From contig NC_087062.1 in assembly GCF_963678635.1 (NCBI RefSeq), positions 82,048,832 to 82,112,831 of the forward strand: DNA of 64,000 bases, in the 5' to 3' direction. This DNA comes from Symsagittifera roscoffensis. Taxonomy: Eukaryota > Xenacoelomorpha > Acoela > Convolutidae. A program made the translations under genes and the position numbers. Below are positions 10,590-22,790 of the stretch, in pieces (within the stretch, counting starts at the first letter, position 1; each line of letters starts with the position of its first letter). Below the pieces are notes generated by a model, which ran no database searches, was not told the origin of the DNA, and worked only from the letters and a program-made list of their open reading frames with translations.

Positions 10590-10760
10590 TATGTACAGAA
10601 AAATCAGTACAGATTACCGTAATTGTAGAATCGATTGATCTGTATATAGTATGTTTATAATCTGTATACAAACAGCATACAAAATGTAGATAATCTGTAC
10701 ATAAATTGTATATAATCTATGTATAATCTGTATACGATCTGTATATTGTGTGCATGAAAT
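10590..10760. repeat. Short TA-rich minisatellite
   Basis: Degenerate tandem copies of a unit of about 13-16 bases around ATAATCTGTATAC, mixed with GTATATTGTG-type variants. It lies inside the GPCR intron. No coding content. Confidence 0.6.
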
Positions 10761-12473
10761 TTTATAAACAAAAAAACGGCTTTAGAGGGTTTTGGTAATG
10801 GTTATTTAATGAAGTTATGCAGCAAAATTTTTTGCAAACCAAAATGCACTATAATCAATGTTTCAAATAGTTAACCCAAAGTCCTACTTTTAAAGTTACA
10901 ACAAAAACAACAGATCTAAAACTTGTACGTTTTTTCGGCAGATAATTAATTTTTTTTTGTCACTGTTTGAATCCTTTCCAAATGAACTTGCATTTCTGAG
11001 AAATAGAAGTTAACTGAGAACTAAAGCAACCAACAAAAATTATGGTCAGTCACACCCGACCTGTAAGTGCTTGCACCGAAGACTGAATACAATAAAATCC
11101 CATACATGAAGGTATGGGAAAATGGTTTAGCGCACAGTTTTCATGTGAATTGTAAACTTTGTCATTAAACAAGTCTGTAAAAAGTATATCGTATTTTAAA
11201 AAGTTGGCAATAAGCAAAACAATTAATTTTGATAGTAAAAGTAATACATATTTTTTTATCAAAACAAATTTTGCTCCAGGTCAAGCGTGCATAAATGTGG
11301 ATCGCAAATTATGCACTAGTTTCAAATATGTATCGTTCAACTCACTTTACACGTTTACAGTAAATTAACTACTTTTAAATTCGAAGGACTATTTTTTATA
11401 TGTAAATAAATGTCTCTGGAATCTAATGACGTGAATTCTCCAGTAAATTTGTCAAAGAATTACCAAAAAATTATATAATATGTTTATTTTTATCAATGAA
11501 ATAAAAGTAAAAAAAATACAAATAAGTTTAATTAATTAGAGCCGTGTCTATAACGCAGCGCAAACTCGCTCGTTTTCTCATGCAAAGTAATCTTAAAATA
11601 CAATGATATTTTGTTTTCAGCCATATTTCGCAAATAATTTGTTTGTGCTTGCTCAGAAAAAAATTAAATCTGGCAAAAAAAAACAATCAATAAAATGAAT
11701 AAGATCCATCTAGCCGTATACAAAAATTAGGTTTTTTGTTGTAGTTCTGAATGAATTGCATTATCTGAGTTTTATATCGCAAATCTGCTTCAGTTCACCT
11801 GTGCGATATCTGTCACCTAACTATGGTTCATACGAGAAAACCATTGGGGGTATTGTGATTTCAAAAAAAAACTAGTCATATTCTTTTAATTCAGGGCAAA
11901 CTATGGCTCACAAACCGTTCAAACCTTTTGAAAACTCATCGCTAATTGAACTGCATAATGTGTCAGTGGATATAAAACATAATCAGCTAACTCTTTCTTG
12001 GAAAGTTATTTCAATTTGTTTTTCTTTTCTTTTGCCTTTTTGCTTAAAAATTTTTTCCCTAGTATTTTTGAAAACAGATGGAAAAAATGTCACATTGGTC
12101 TGGTAGATCTAGTAAAAATTTACTAAACCAAAAAAAATTGAAAAAAGCCAATTTGGGTACACGTAGCACGCTAATTTTTCTTTAATGCAGTAGTCGAAAC
12201 TCCTTTTATCGCTTTTTTTCAAAAATTTGCCTGCGGCGCTCAAAATTTTGTCATGTTTGGGTCTTTATAGTAATTTCGGAAAGCTCAAAAAACTAATTTG
12301 ATCGACCTCAAAAAATGTCGGCAATTTTTCAAATTTTTTTTGAAAATCCCCCGCCTCGAGAAATTACTAGATCCGCGCATGGTCGAAACGTAGCCTTTTT
12401 TTAGTCGAGTCGATCAAACGTACCATTCGATCAGCTCAACCCGGGGTCTAAAGTTGTCTGTGATTGATTTCAG

Positions 12474-12694
12474 TGATGAGATGGAGGATTATTCCTGAAG
12501 AAGTTGAACCCGCTAAATTAAGAAGAAGAGCGCAAACCGCCGAGTTATATATCACTATTTGGATGCGGTCTTTCAGCTTGATCAATTCAATACTCACTAT
12601 TGTTCTGGTAAAGCACTTCCAGATTATTCCGATAGCTTGTAAGAACTGGCTTGTGAAGATTATCAAGAGACAAGATAGCAGCAACGAAAACTGA
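12474..12694 (+). CDS. GPCR last exon: TM7 and C-terminal tail
   Basis: It follows the acceptor TTGATTTCAG and continues the frame of the 8657-8957 exon through a split CTG codon. It encodes the rest of extracellular loop 3 (MRWRIIPEEVEP, then a basic LRRRAQ), TM7 (LYITIWMRSFSLINSILTIV), and a short cytoplasmic tail with CKNWLVKIIKR, resembling helix 8 with one Cys that could be palmitoylated. The stop is TGA at 12692-12694. The usual NPxxY of TM7 is not present: after the conserved NS the sequence reads ILTIVLV. A divergent receptor or a decaying gene are both possible, though no stop or frame break is seen in either exon. Joining the exons gives TM5-TM6-TM7 in the right order and spacing, which supports the assignment. 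Confidence 0.6.
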
Positions 12695-12880
12695 AGAATG
12701 TCACAAACAAATTCCCCCTTAAGGTCCTATTCTATAATTTATCCAAGGGTCATACCTTTGTCCTTGCATTTCAAGATTTCACCTTTCAAGTTTAATCTTT
12801 GTCCTAAATTGTATTCAAAAGTATCATACGTCAAAGTTATTAAATTACGTTGAAGTTAAAACTATTCTGGGCAAGACAGC

Positions 12881-12886
12881 AATAAA
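12881..12886 (+). terminator. Candidate polyadenylation signal of the GPCR gene
   Basis: AATAAA 187 bases after the stop codon, in GACAGCAATAAAGTTC, followed by T-rich sequence. Placement suits the 3' UTR of the receptor gene. Confidence 0.45.
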
Positions 12887-13119
12887 GTTCGACATGATTT
12901 TTTGAGTTTTTAATGTAGAGTTAGTTTTGCACAACATGCTATTTGATTTTGCACCGTTCTAGTTTTTTAGTTTGAAAGACTGCTCTTAAGTATCAATGCA
13001 AAGCCCAGCCGAGAGTTTCAATTGCCTTTAATTTTTTTTGTAGATTTTTTTCCGTAGAAGGAACTTTCGGAAACAAAAACATTAGTAAACTCTGGCATTT
13101 CTGAGATTAGGTCCTGGGT

Positions 13120-13440
13120 GACCTTCTTATACAGTAAATTTGGATAAGGTACACCGTCTGTTCGTCACGCTATCTTATTTTCGGCCGGATATATTCGTGC
13201 AATTTCCTAGTCTAATACCAATCCTAATCTTACTCTTTTAATTCCTAGTCTCAATATATCTAGCCTATACTGATATTCTTGCGAATTTAGAGGACAGAAA
13301 GCGGTAACTGATTTCTTGTTTAACTATAGTTTCTCTAGCCGAAACTATGAATAGTTTCAGCTTTACAATTTATCATAACTTTTAGTATTGGATCATGATT
13401 GATTAGGTCTAAATACTTTATAGTGTTAAATATCCTGGTA
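13120..13440 (-). mobile_element. LTR fragment, minus orientation
   Basis: The reverse complement matches the plus-oriented LTR copies at 15310-15716 and 29151-29556. Shared motifs are CGTCACGCTATCTTATTTTC, GCCGGATATATTCGTGCAA and ACCAATCCTAATCTTACTC. No internal region is attached, so it is a solo or truncated LTR. Confidence 0.65.
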
Positions 13441-15309
13441 TTAAACAAATACTTTAAAAACTTGTTCTGAACTGATTCCATCCATCCGGGGGCGTAGGAA
13501 GTTTTTTAAATCAGAGTTTTCTTTTTAATTTGAGAGATGGCTGTGAATCCAAAAGATCGTATTGAAGTTGCAGATATGTGTTAGTGAAATGTGGATTTCT
13601 TAAGTCAGAGCGAGACTACGTACATTCTCAATCATTCATTCGTATTGATCGAGTAGCGAAACAAGAGTTGAATTAATTAAGTGACAAGAATCCGTAGGTT
13701 TGGGTTCAATACCGAGTTCGCCATTGCTCTTTTTCAATGGATACCTTTGCTGCTATATTGGCGTCATACTTTATATCTTGTGAGGGTTGTGACTACGGCA
13801 GCATGCCCATGACGTCCATCACTGGCGTGTCAGGCTAGTTGAGGTATTATGGGTGTTTCTTTGAGTAGAATTTTTATTTGTTTATAAACGTTTCTTTCTT
13901 TTATATCAGTTTTTTTGTCTTTTATTTGTTTGTATTTTATTTGTTATTTTAATTTGAGCTTCAAAGTAACAGTTGATCCATTTTTCATCTGACTTGGGTA
14001 TAGTGGGACTTTACTGTACATGTTATTAGTGCGGTGGCTATAGTAAGCGTTAGTATCTAAGCTTAAATCATTTTTCCAACCGAGTTAAGGAAAGTTTGAA
14101 ACGCGTGAAAGCCGTTTAAAGTTGTCATCAATTACGTTACAAAAGTAGAAGTTCAATATTTTCTATTATTGTGATTTAAATTGGGCTCAAAATATGGGAG
14201 ACTCAAGTAGCGAGTTTAAAGTTCAAAAGTTTGAGCACACATAAAATATAGTTTCATTTTTATTTTATTATTCATTCATTAACTTATTAAATTGTAAGAC
14301 CATTTTACCAACGAAAACTTTCAAGTTATACCTTTATCACAAAATTTAATTCACAATTAGAACTCATTGCGATCAGTTAGCCTCATTGATTGAAAAAATT
14401 TTCAGAACTTTTTCTGATTTTTATTTAATTCACTTGGTTTTGGACACAACCAAAGTAACAAAAGAAAAACTAGAAATAATGTAACAAAAACGTTAGCACA
14501 AAACAGGAACCTCTAAAAAACCAGCATGAAATCATACTCTCACTCCTGGCCTAACCCACCAGAGAGGACGTCCTGAGCATGCTCTATAGCCGGCCTAACC
14601 CACCGTGCGTGCTACATCCACGCTTTGTGACCACATCATTTTTTTGACAAGAGGTACTCAAGGGAGAGTAACTCTTAAAAATAACTGAACTAAAACTAAA
14701 ACGCTTTTGCGAAAACAATTAACCAAAATCATAACTAGAAAAATAGAATTAACAAAATTTCATAAAATGTAAATTATAACAAGCAGTATATAGATCGCAA
14801 ACAACCGCAAGGACGAGCATCCAAAGACTAGACGACCCCATCGCACCCAACCTACAGAATGACTAAACACAACCGACATGCCGCCCACAATCACGACTCA
14901 AAAAGGATTTAGAATACGATTTGACTTCGCAGAAAAGGACTTCATTGAATCAGACCAATGACCACCTCGATGTTCAAGTATACGTACAGATCCGAGTTAC
15001 AAGACATTCCCTCCAAACACGATCTTCACGCCATTCTCAGACAAGAGTGCTACTCGATCAGTTCTCCACCCAAGCAGAACAAGCAATCATAGCAAACCAC
15101 TTTGAAATCAGATTGATTTCACCGGCGGTTGCAGTCATCGTCGATCAAACAACTAACAAGTTCCTATCGACGACTCCAGCTTCCTGGAGCTTTCTTCTCC
15201 AAGAACGAAACAAGAAATGATGCTCGCTAAATACCAACGACCATCATCCATCCTTCATTACAGATAGAAAATAAAAGATTCAAAACTCTGTAAACCCCGG
15301 ATGGGTGAA
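13441..15309. other. Spacer without a recognised gene
   Basis: Mostly AT-rich, non-coding sequence. A 13-base string GGCCTAACCCACC occurs twice, at 14548-14560 and 14592-14604. The part at 14880-15220 is less AT-rich and has short open frames in different phases (one begins MPPTITTQKGFRIRFDF near 14879), which may be a decayed coding piece. No family was recognised. Confidence 0.4.
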
Positions 15310-15716
15310 ACCAGATCTAAACTACATTTTATTATTGGTTATGAATTAGATATTTTATCACTATAAAAAATTTGATATTAACCAATCATGATCCATCTAA
15401 CTAACAACCCACTTATTTGTAAGTGCTGTACTTACTTGTAATTTCAGCACCAGAGAGATTTGAATTTAACTTAGAAATTAGTTACCTCTCCAAGAGACCT
15501 TCTAGCAATCGCAATAAGCCAGTATACTCTAGACTATTGAGCCTAGCAGAGATTAGTTAAACACCCTGAGACTAGTAGATATAAGAAAAAGATTAGGATC
15601 GGTATTAGACTTAGAAGTTGCACGAATCTATCCGGCCCGGAAATAAGATAGCGTGACGAGCAGACGGTTTACCCTATCCGAAATTACTCTATGAGTTTAA
15701 CCTCGGTCAAAACTCA
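15310..15716 (+). mobile_element. Solo LTR, plus orientation
   Basis: Close match over about 405 bases to the LTR at 29151-29556, from TCTAAACTACATTTTAT to CGAAATTACTCTATGAG. Similarity stops at both ends, so the boundaries are fairly well set. No leader or gag follows. Together with 13120-13440 it forms an inverted LTR pair about 1.9 kb apart. Confidence 0.7.
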
Positions 15717-16559
15717 CTTTCTTGATTGGCAAAAATAATTATTAAAGAACAGATTCTACGTGCGGAAAAGAATTAAAAGTAGTTTCCGACCTCAAAATGA
15801 GCAGTTTAAATTTTAGAAAATTTCTTTGAGGTTCAATGGTCAAAACTATTGTCAAAAAGCCTCTAGGGGTATCGCAGTATAAGCATGTGTTTCGCTGCAC
15901 ATGTCCGTACAGAAACTTGAAGCCGATGAGCCCGCTGTCTCAAAACGTGTTGAGTGAATTTTTTATTGAGTCGCAGACATCGCAGATAATTTAAACTGGC
16001 GAAAACGTAATTTTTGTTACTTTAGCAACAGATGGTCTTAAAAAGTAATTGATAAGGTTACTTTGGGTTTCGTAGGAATGAATACCCAATCGAAACACTT
16101 CGCATTCCAATAGCCACACATTATTATTTATACGCCTCCTTAGACTACAAAATCTGTTACCTTCATTCTTCTGGTCAAATGTTGCTATAACCTTGAAGGC
16201 GAATGTTTAATCTAATCGGTTCCGAGGTTATACTTCAAAATCTCTTTTTTTATTATCTGAAATTCTTTTTTTACTCCTCATCGTTCTTTGTTAGTAGCAA
16301 AATCGCAATGCTACAAGCAGATGCTTATATCTGCTCCGCTAAAAGCGAGTAAAAGTTTTAGGAAACAATTATAGGAGAGAAGTTTACAGTAAAATTTCAG
16401 AGAATTGTTTTGCATTCGTGAACTTAGGCTGAAATAAGATTTAAAATAAGAACTTTTAACTCAAGTAATTTTTTCTAAGACTCGACACATTTCTCCTCTA
16501 GCCCAGACAATCAGCGAAAATACTGAAAAGCAAAAAAAGTCAGGCCAAAAATCCTCAAA
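15717..16559. other. AT-rich spacer, no gene seen
   Basis: No frame, repeat or motif worth reporting was found in this stretch. Confidence 0.4.
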
Positions 16560-18000
16560 AATTAGTTTTTGGAAATCTATTTTAAGTCTGCCTCATATCT
16601 AAAAGTGTTGGTTTTTAGAACAAATTTGGTTTAAAAAAGATGAAAGCAAAATGTTTTTCTTATCGCCTGGAAATTTCTGGATCTCTATTTTAAATTGCCC
16701 GAAAGGAAGAGTGGGGTTCGCTGCTGAAGTTTTATCTAAGCATTTTTACATCATCTGAAAAATTTTGGCAACTAGAGCAATCATATTTCACCAGCGACAA
16801 TTTTTCGTGAATTTTTGGGGGTTAAAAGAGTGATTTATATTGCGCAGTTTTAATGCGTAAGCGGCAGCTTAATCCGTAATCCGGCGAAAATTCCGTTAAA
16901 TTGAAATGAGGATTGCTATTTTTATCTAACTTTCTAAACAATGGGTTCTATGAATAAAATACTTGTCAAACGATTCCATTTCAAGAAGTTTGAATGAAAA
17001 GTCTTCTTTTCATCATTTTTCTCAAAAAAAATTACAGAAGGGTTCTTAAGTAACTTTAAGTGGGCTTACACCTGTTTCAATTGCATGAAAACCTATTGGT
17101 CATCAACAGTTAAATTTTTTAACATTCTTTTAACAAAAAAAAGAATCACAATGAAGATTTTCTTTGATGGCACAAATAGTTTTTTCACTTTTAGAAATCT
17201 ATTTTAAGTCTGCTTCATATCTAAAAGTGTTGGTTTTTAGAACAAATTTGGTTTAAAAAAGATGAAAGCAAAATGTTTTTCTTATCGCCTGGAAATTTCT
17301 GGATCTCTATTTTAAATTGCCCGAAAGGAAGAGTGGGGTTCGCTGCTGAAGTTTTATCTAAGCATTTTTACATCATCTGAAAAATTTTGGCAACTAGAGC
17401 AATCATATTTCACCAGCGACAATTTTTCGTGAATTTTTGGGGGCTAAAAGAGTGATTTATATTGCGCAGTTGTAATGCGTAAGCGGCAGCTTAATCCGTA
17501 ATCCGGCGAAAATTCCGTTAAATTGAAATGAGGATTGCTATTTAGTATATTTATTACTTTGTCAAAGCGAAATGTGGCATTTTGTACGTTAAATAGCGTG
17601 TGGGGATAATTAAAAGGTCATATGGTTTCTGTTGAAAATCTCATCAATGTTTTTGAATGCAAAAACTATCCTGTTTAAGCTTCCATACCAAACAGTTTAT
17701 CATACATTACCCTAGAAAAAATGTTTATCTAACTTTCTAAACAATGGGTTCTATGAATGAAATACTTGTCAAACGATTCCATTTCAAGAAGTTTGAATGA
17801 AAAGTCTTCTTTTCATCATTTTTCTCAAAAAAAATTTACAGAAGGGTTCTTAAGTAACTTTAAGTGGGCTTACACCTGTTTCAATTGCATGAAAACCTAT
17901 TGGTCATCAACAGTTAAATTTTTTAACATTCTTTTAACAAAAAAAAGAATCACAATGAAGATTTTCTTTGATGGCACAAATAGTTTTTTCACTTTTAGAT
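16560..18000 (+). repeat. Segmental tandem duplication with a 181-base difference
   Basis: Two blocks are repeated. Block A lies at 16573-16918 and again, shifted by 622 bases, at 17195-17540. Block B lies at 16924-17197 and again, shifted by 803 bases, at 17727-18000. The second copy has 181 extra bases between A and B (about 17541-17725). Copies are almost identical, with single-base differences, so the duplication is recent. Short frames inside show no coding features. Confidence 0.8.
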
Positions 18001-18229
18001 AATAACATGTGACATGAATTTGTCCATAAAGTAGTACAGTAAAAACAGTTTTTGTTAGAAAAATGTGTGAAATTCAATTGATATCTAACCTGGGATCTAG
18101 CTATACGTAGTTTTATTTGTAATTTCAATGCCGTTCAACCTGATAGTTTTCTCATTTTAGAATTTTTTAAAAATATATATATAATTTTTGCGTTCAGGAG
18201 CAACAATATAGAGCAAAACACAGGGAAAA

Positions 18230-18405
18230 ATATTTTTCATAAAATTTTATAGTACGAAAAAACCTATCATGCAGATCAATTGTATGGAAAACTAACTATC
18301 GTGTCATTTTCATACATTTTTTTTTTATTTTATGGAACTGAATGATAGGCGATTTTCTATAGAATGGAATTGTACGATAGGCATATTTTGTCAACCCGGG
18401 TAATC
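18230..18405. mobile_element. Partial fold-back element related to 38802-39196
   Basis: It ends in GTCAACCCGGG (18391-18401), preceded by GTACGATAGGCATATTTT, and contains several CTATCGT / ACGATAG-type pairs and CATACA-TTT strings. The same arrangement, with GATAAGCATTTTTGGTCAACCC, ends the fold-back element at 38802-39196. The left terminal repeat is not seen here, so this copy is truncated or diverged. Confidence 0.4.
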
Positions 18406-19179
18406 TACGGACCTGAAAAGTCAGTTGGAGCATGTTTATACGAGCAGTCTTGTTGCTTATCAAAAAAAAACAATCTGATAAAACATGTTCCTTTTCCCTA
18501 GTAATTTCCGTACCTAGACAGAAACCTTCAGACCCGCTTTCGCGGAAGTAGTACAAACGGTAGTTATTTTTTTAAGGTAGTTGACAACATTTGATGTTTT
18601 AGAAAATAAATTGGCAGAGCTTTCGTGCCTGAACTCACAAAAATATCCGCCTGAGCAACAGGTTCAATATTAGATATAGGTTACCGCGTTGTCGAAAGCG
18701 TTTTCGAAAGACCCTTGTGTTGTCGAAAGTGTTTTCGAAAGACTCTTGTGTTGTCGAAAGTGTTGTCGAAAGTCTTTTGTGTTGTCGAAAGTATATTTGA
18801 AAGACTCTTGTGTTTATGAAAGTATTTTGAACGACTCTCATGTTGACGAAAGTGTTGTTGAAAGGCTCTTGTGTTGTCGAAAGTGTTTTTGAGTTTTTGA
18901 AAGACTCTTGTGTTGTCCAAAGTGTTGTCGAAAGTCTCTTGTGTAGTGGAAAAAAATTTCGAAAGACTCTTGTGTTGATGAAAGTGATTTTGAAAGACTC
19001 TTGGGTCGACGAAAGTGTTTTCGAAAAACTCTTGTGTTGTCGAAAGTGTTGTTTGAAAGCCTCTTGTGTTATCGAAAGTAATTTTGAAAGACTCTTGTGT
19101 TGATGAAAGTATTTTTGAGTTTTTGAAAGACTCTTGTGTTGTCCAAAGTGTTGTCGAAAGTCTCTTGTGTAGTGGAAAA

Positions 19180-22100
19180 AAATTTCGAAAGACTCTTGGG
19201 TTGACGAAAATGTTGTTGAAAGACTCTTGTATTGTCGAAAGTGTTTTTGAAAAACTCGTGTGTTGTCGAAAGTGTTGTTGAAAGATTCTTGTGTTGACGA
19301 AAGTGTTGTTGAAAGATTCTTGTGTTGTCGAAAGTGTTGTTGAAAGACTCTTGTGTTGTCAAAAGTATTTTTGAAACTCTCTTGTGTTGTCGACAGTGTT
19401 TTTGAAAGACTCTTGTGTTGACGAAAGTGTTTTTTAAAGACTCTTGTGTTGTCGAAAGTGTTTTCGAAAGTTTCTTGTGTTGTCGACAGTGTTTTTGAAC
19501 GACTTTTTTGTTGACGAAAGTGTTGTTGAAAGACTCTTGTGTTGTCGACAGTGTATTTGAACGACTCTTTTGTTGACGAAAGTGTTGTTCAAAGACTCTT
19601 GTGTTGTCGAAAGTGTTGTTGAAAGACTCTTGTGTTGTCGAAAGTATTTTGAAACTCTCTTATGTTGTCGACAGTGTTTTTGAAAGGCTCTTGTGTTGAC
19701 GAAAGTGTTTTTCAAAGACTCTTGTGTTTTCGAAAGTGTTTTCGAAAAATTCTTGTGTTGTCGACAGTATTTTTGAACGACTCTTTTGTTGACGAAATGT
19801 TGTTGAAAGACTTTTGTGTTGTCAAAAGTGTTTTTGAGTTTTTGAAAGACTCTTGTGTTGTCGAAAGTGTTTTCGAAAGTTTCTTGTGTTGTCGACAGTG
19901 TTTTTGAACGATTTTTTTGTTGACAAAAGTGTTGTTGAAAGACTCTTGTGTTGTCGACAGTGTATTTGAACGACTCTTTTGTTGACGAAAGTGTTGTTCA
20001 AAGACTCTTGTGTTGTCGAAAGTGTTGTTGAAAGACTATTGTGTTGTCGAAAGTCTTTTGAAACTCTCTTATGTTGTCGACAGTGTTTTTGAAAGACTCT
20101 TGTATTGACGAAAGTGTTTTTTAAAGACTCTTGTGTTGTCAAAAGTGTTTTCGAAAGTTTCTTGTGTTATCGACAGTGTCTTTGAACGACTTTTTTGTTG
20201 ACGAAAGTGTTGTTGAAAGACTCTTGTGTTGTCGACAGTGTATTTGAACGACTCTTTGGTTGACGAAAGTGTTGCTCAAAGACTCTTGTGTTGTCGAAAG
20301 TGTTGTTGAAAGACTCTTGTGTTGTCGAAAGTATTTTGAAACTCTCTTATGTTGTCGACAGTGTTTTTGAAAGACTCTTGTGTTGACGAAACTGTTTTTT
20401 AAAGACTCTTGTGTTGTCGAAAGTATTTTCGAAAGTTTTTTGTGTTGTCGACAGTGTTTTTGAACGACTTTTTTGTTGACGAAAGTGTTATTGAAAGACT
20501 CTTGTGTTGTCGACAGTGTATTTGAACGACTCTTTTGTTGACGAAACGAAAGTGTTGTTCAAAGACTCTTGTGTTGTCGAAAGTGTTGTTGAAAGACTCT
20601 TGTGTTGTCGAAAGTATTTTGAAACTCTCTTATGTTGTCGAAAGTGTAGTCGAAAGACTCTTGTGTTGTCAAAAATGTTGTCGAAAGACTTTTGTGTCGT
20701 TGAAAGTGTTTTTGAAAGATCTTTTATTGACGAAAGTGTTGTTGAAAGACTCTTGTGAGGACGAAAGTGTTTTTCAAAGACTCTTGTGTTTTCGAAAGTG
20801 TTGTCAAAAGACTCTTGTGTCGTTGAAAGTGTTTTTGAAAGATCTTTTGTTGTCGAAAGTGTTGTTGAAAGACTCTTGGGTTGTCGAAAGTATTTTTGAA
20901 ACTCTCTTGTGTTGTCGACAGTGTTTTTGAAAGACTCTTGTGTTGACAAAAGTGTTTTTTAAAGACTCTTGTGTTGTTGAAAGTGTTTTCGAAAGACTCT
21001 TGGGTTGACGAAAATGTTGTTGAAAGACTCTTGTATTGTCGAAAGTGTTTTTGAAAAACTCGTGTGTTGTCGAAAGTGTTGTTGAAAGATTCTTGTGTTG
21101 ACGAAAGTGTTGTTGAAAGATTCTTGTGTTGTCGAAAGTGTTGTTGAAAGACTCTTGTGTTGTCAAAAGTATTTTTGAAACTCTCTTGTGTTGTCGACAG
21201 TGTTTTTGAAAGACTCTTGTGTTGACGAAAGTGTTTTTTAAAAACTCTTGTGTTCTCGAAAGTGTTTTCGAAAGTTTCTTGTGTTGTCGACAGTGTTTTT
21301 GAACGACTTTTTTGTTGACGAAAGTGTTGTTGAAAGACTCTTGTGTTGTCGACAGTGTATTTGAACGACTCTTTTGTTGACGAAAGTGTTGTTCAAAGAC
21401 TCTTGTGTTGTCGAAAGTGTTGTTGAAAGACTCTTGTGTTGTCGAAAGTATTTTGAAACTCTCTTATGTTGTCGACAGTGTTTTTGAAAGACTCTTGTGT
21501 TGACGAAAGTGTTTTTCAAAGACTCTTGTGTTTTCGAAAGTGTTTTCGAAAAATTCTTGTGTTGTCGACAGTATTTTTGAACGACTCTTTTGTTGACGAA
21601 ATGTTGTTGAAAGACTTTTGTGTTGTCAAAAGTGTTTTTGAGTTTTTGAAAGACTCTTGTGTTGTCTAAAGTGTTTTCGAAAGTTTCTTGTGTTGTCGAC
21701 AGTGTTTTTGAACGATTTTTTTGTTGACAAAAGTGTTGTTGAAAGACTCTTGTGTTGTCGACAGTGTATTTGAACGACTCTTTTGTTGACGAAATTGTTG
21801 TTCAAAGACTCTTGTGTTGTCGAAAGTGTTGTTGAAAGACTCTTGTGTTGTCGAAAGTCTTTTGAAACTCTCTTATGTTGTCCACAGTGTTTTTGAAAGA
21901 CTCTTGTGTTGACGAAAGTGTTTTTTAAAGACTCTTGTGTTGTCAAAAGTGTTTTCGAAAGTTTCTTGTGTTATCGACAGTGTCTTTGAACGACTTTTTT
22001 GTTGACGAAAGTGTTGTTGAAAGACTCTTGTGTTGTCGACAGTGTATTTGAACGACTCTTTTGTTGACGAAAGTGTTGTTCAAAGACTCTTGTGTTGTCG

Positions 22101-22790
22101 AAAGTGTTGTTGAAAGACTCTTGTGTTGTCGAAAGTATTTTGAAACTCTCTTATGTTGTCGACAGTGTTTTTGAAAGACTCTTGTGTTGACGAAAGTGTT
22201 TTTTAAAGACTCTTGTGTTGTCGAAAGTATTTTCGAAAGTTTCTTGTGTTGTCGACAGTGTTTTTGAACGACTTTTTTGTTGACGAAAGTGTTATTGAAA
22301 GACTCTTGTGTTGTCGACAGTGTATTTGAACGACTCTTTTGTTGACGAAACGAAAGTGTTGTTCAAAGACTCTTGTGTTGTCGAAAGTGTTGTTGAAAGA
22401 CTCTTGTGTTGTCGAAAGTATTTTGAAACTCTCTTATGTTGTCGAAAGTGTTGTCGAAAGACTCTTGTGTTGTCGAAAATGTTGTCGAAAGACTCTTGTG
22501 TCGTTGAAAGTGTTTTTGAAAGATCTTTTATTGACGAAAGTGTTGTTGAAAGACTCTTGTGAGGACGAAAGTGTTTTTCAAAGACTCTTGTGTTTTCGAA
22601 AGTGTTGTCGAAAGACTCTTGTGTTGTCGAAAGTGTTGTCGAAAGACTCTTGTGTCGTTGAAAGTGTTTTTGAAAGATCTTTTGTTGTCGAAAGTGTTGT
22701 TGAAAGACTCTTGGGTTGTCGAAAGTATTTTTGAAACTCTCTTGTGTTGTCGACAGTGTTTTTGAAAGACTCTTGTGTTGACAAAAGTGT
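19180..22790. repeat. 1804-bp higher-order repeat, two copies
   Basis: Within the satellite, the pattern of variant monomers from about 19180-20985 is repeated at an exact offset of 1804 bases. Diagnostic variants include the doubled GACGAAACGAAAG at 20540 and 22344 and the shared interruption GTTTTTGAGTTTTTGAAAG at about 19828 and 21632. Divergence between copies is low. Confidence 0.75.

Larger units (their letters stand above)
8958..12473 (+). other. Phase-1 intron of the GPCR gene
   Basis: The intron starts with GTATGT at 8958 and ends with TTGATTTCAG at 12473. One base of a codon is left by the first exon and two are supplied by the next, so the frame is kept. Its 3.5 kb hold a fold-back element (9254-10277), a TA-rich minisatellite (10590-10760) and otherwise nondescript AT-rich sequence. 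The short frames inside it (for example 11159-11368 and 11903-12106) have no coding features. Confidence 0.55.

Noticed and set aside
13640-13735. tRNA-like or tRNA-derived SINE (GGGTTCAATACC resembling a B box)
   Set aside because: No convincing A box or cloverleaf could be formed, and no SINE tail was seen.
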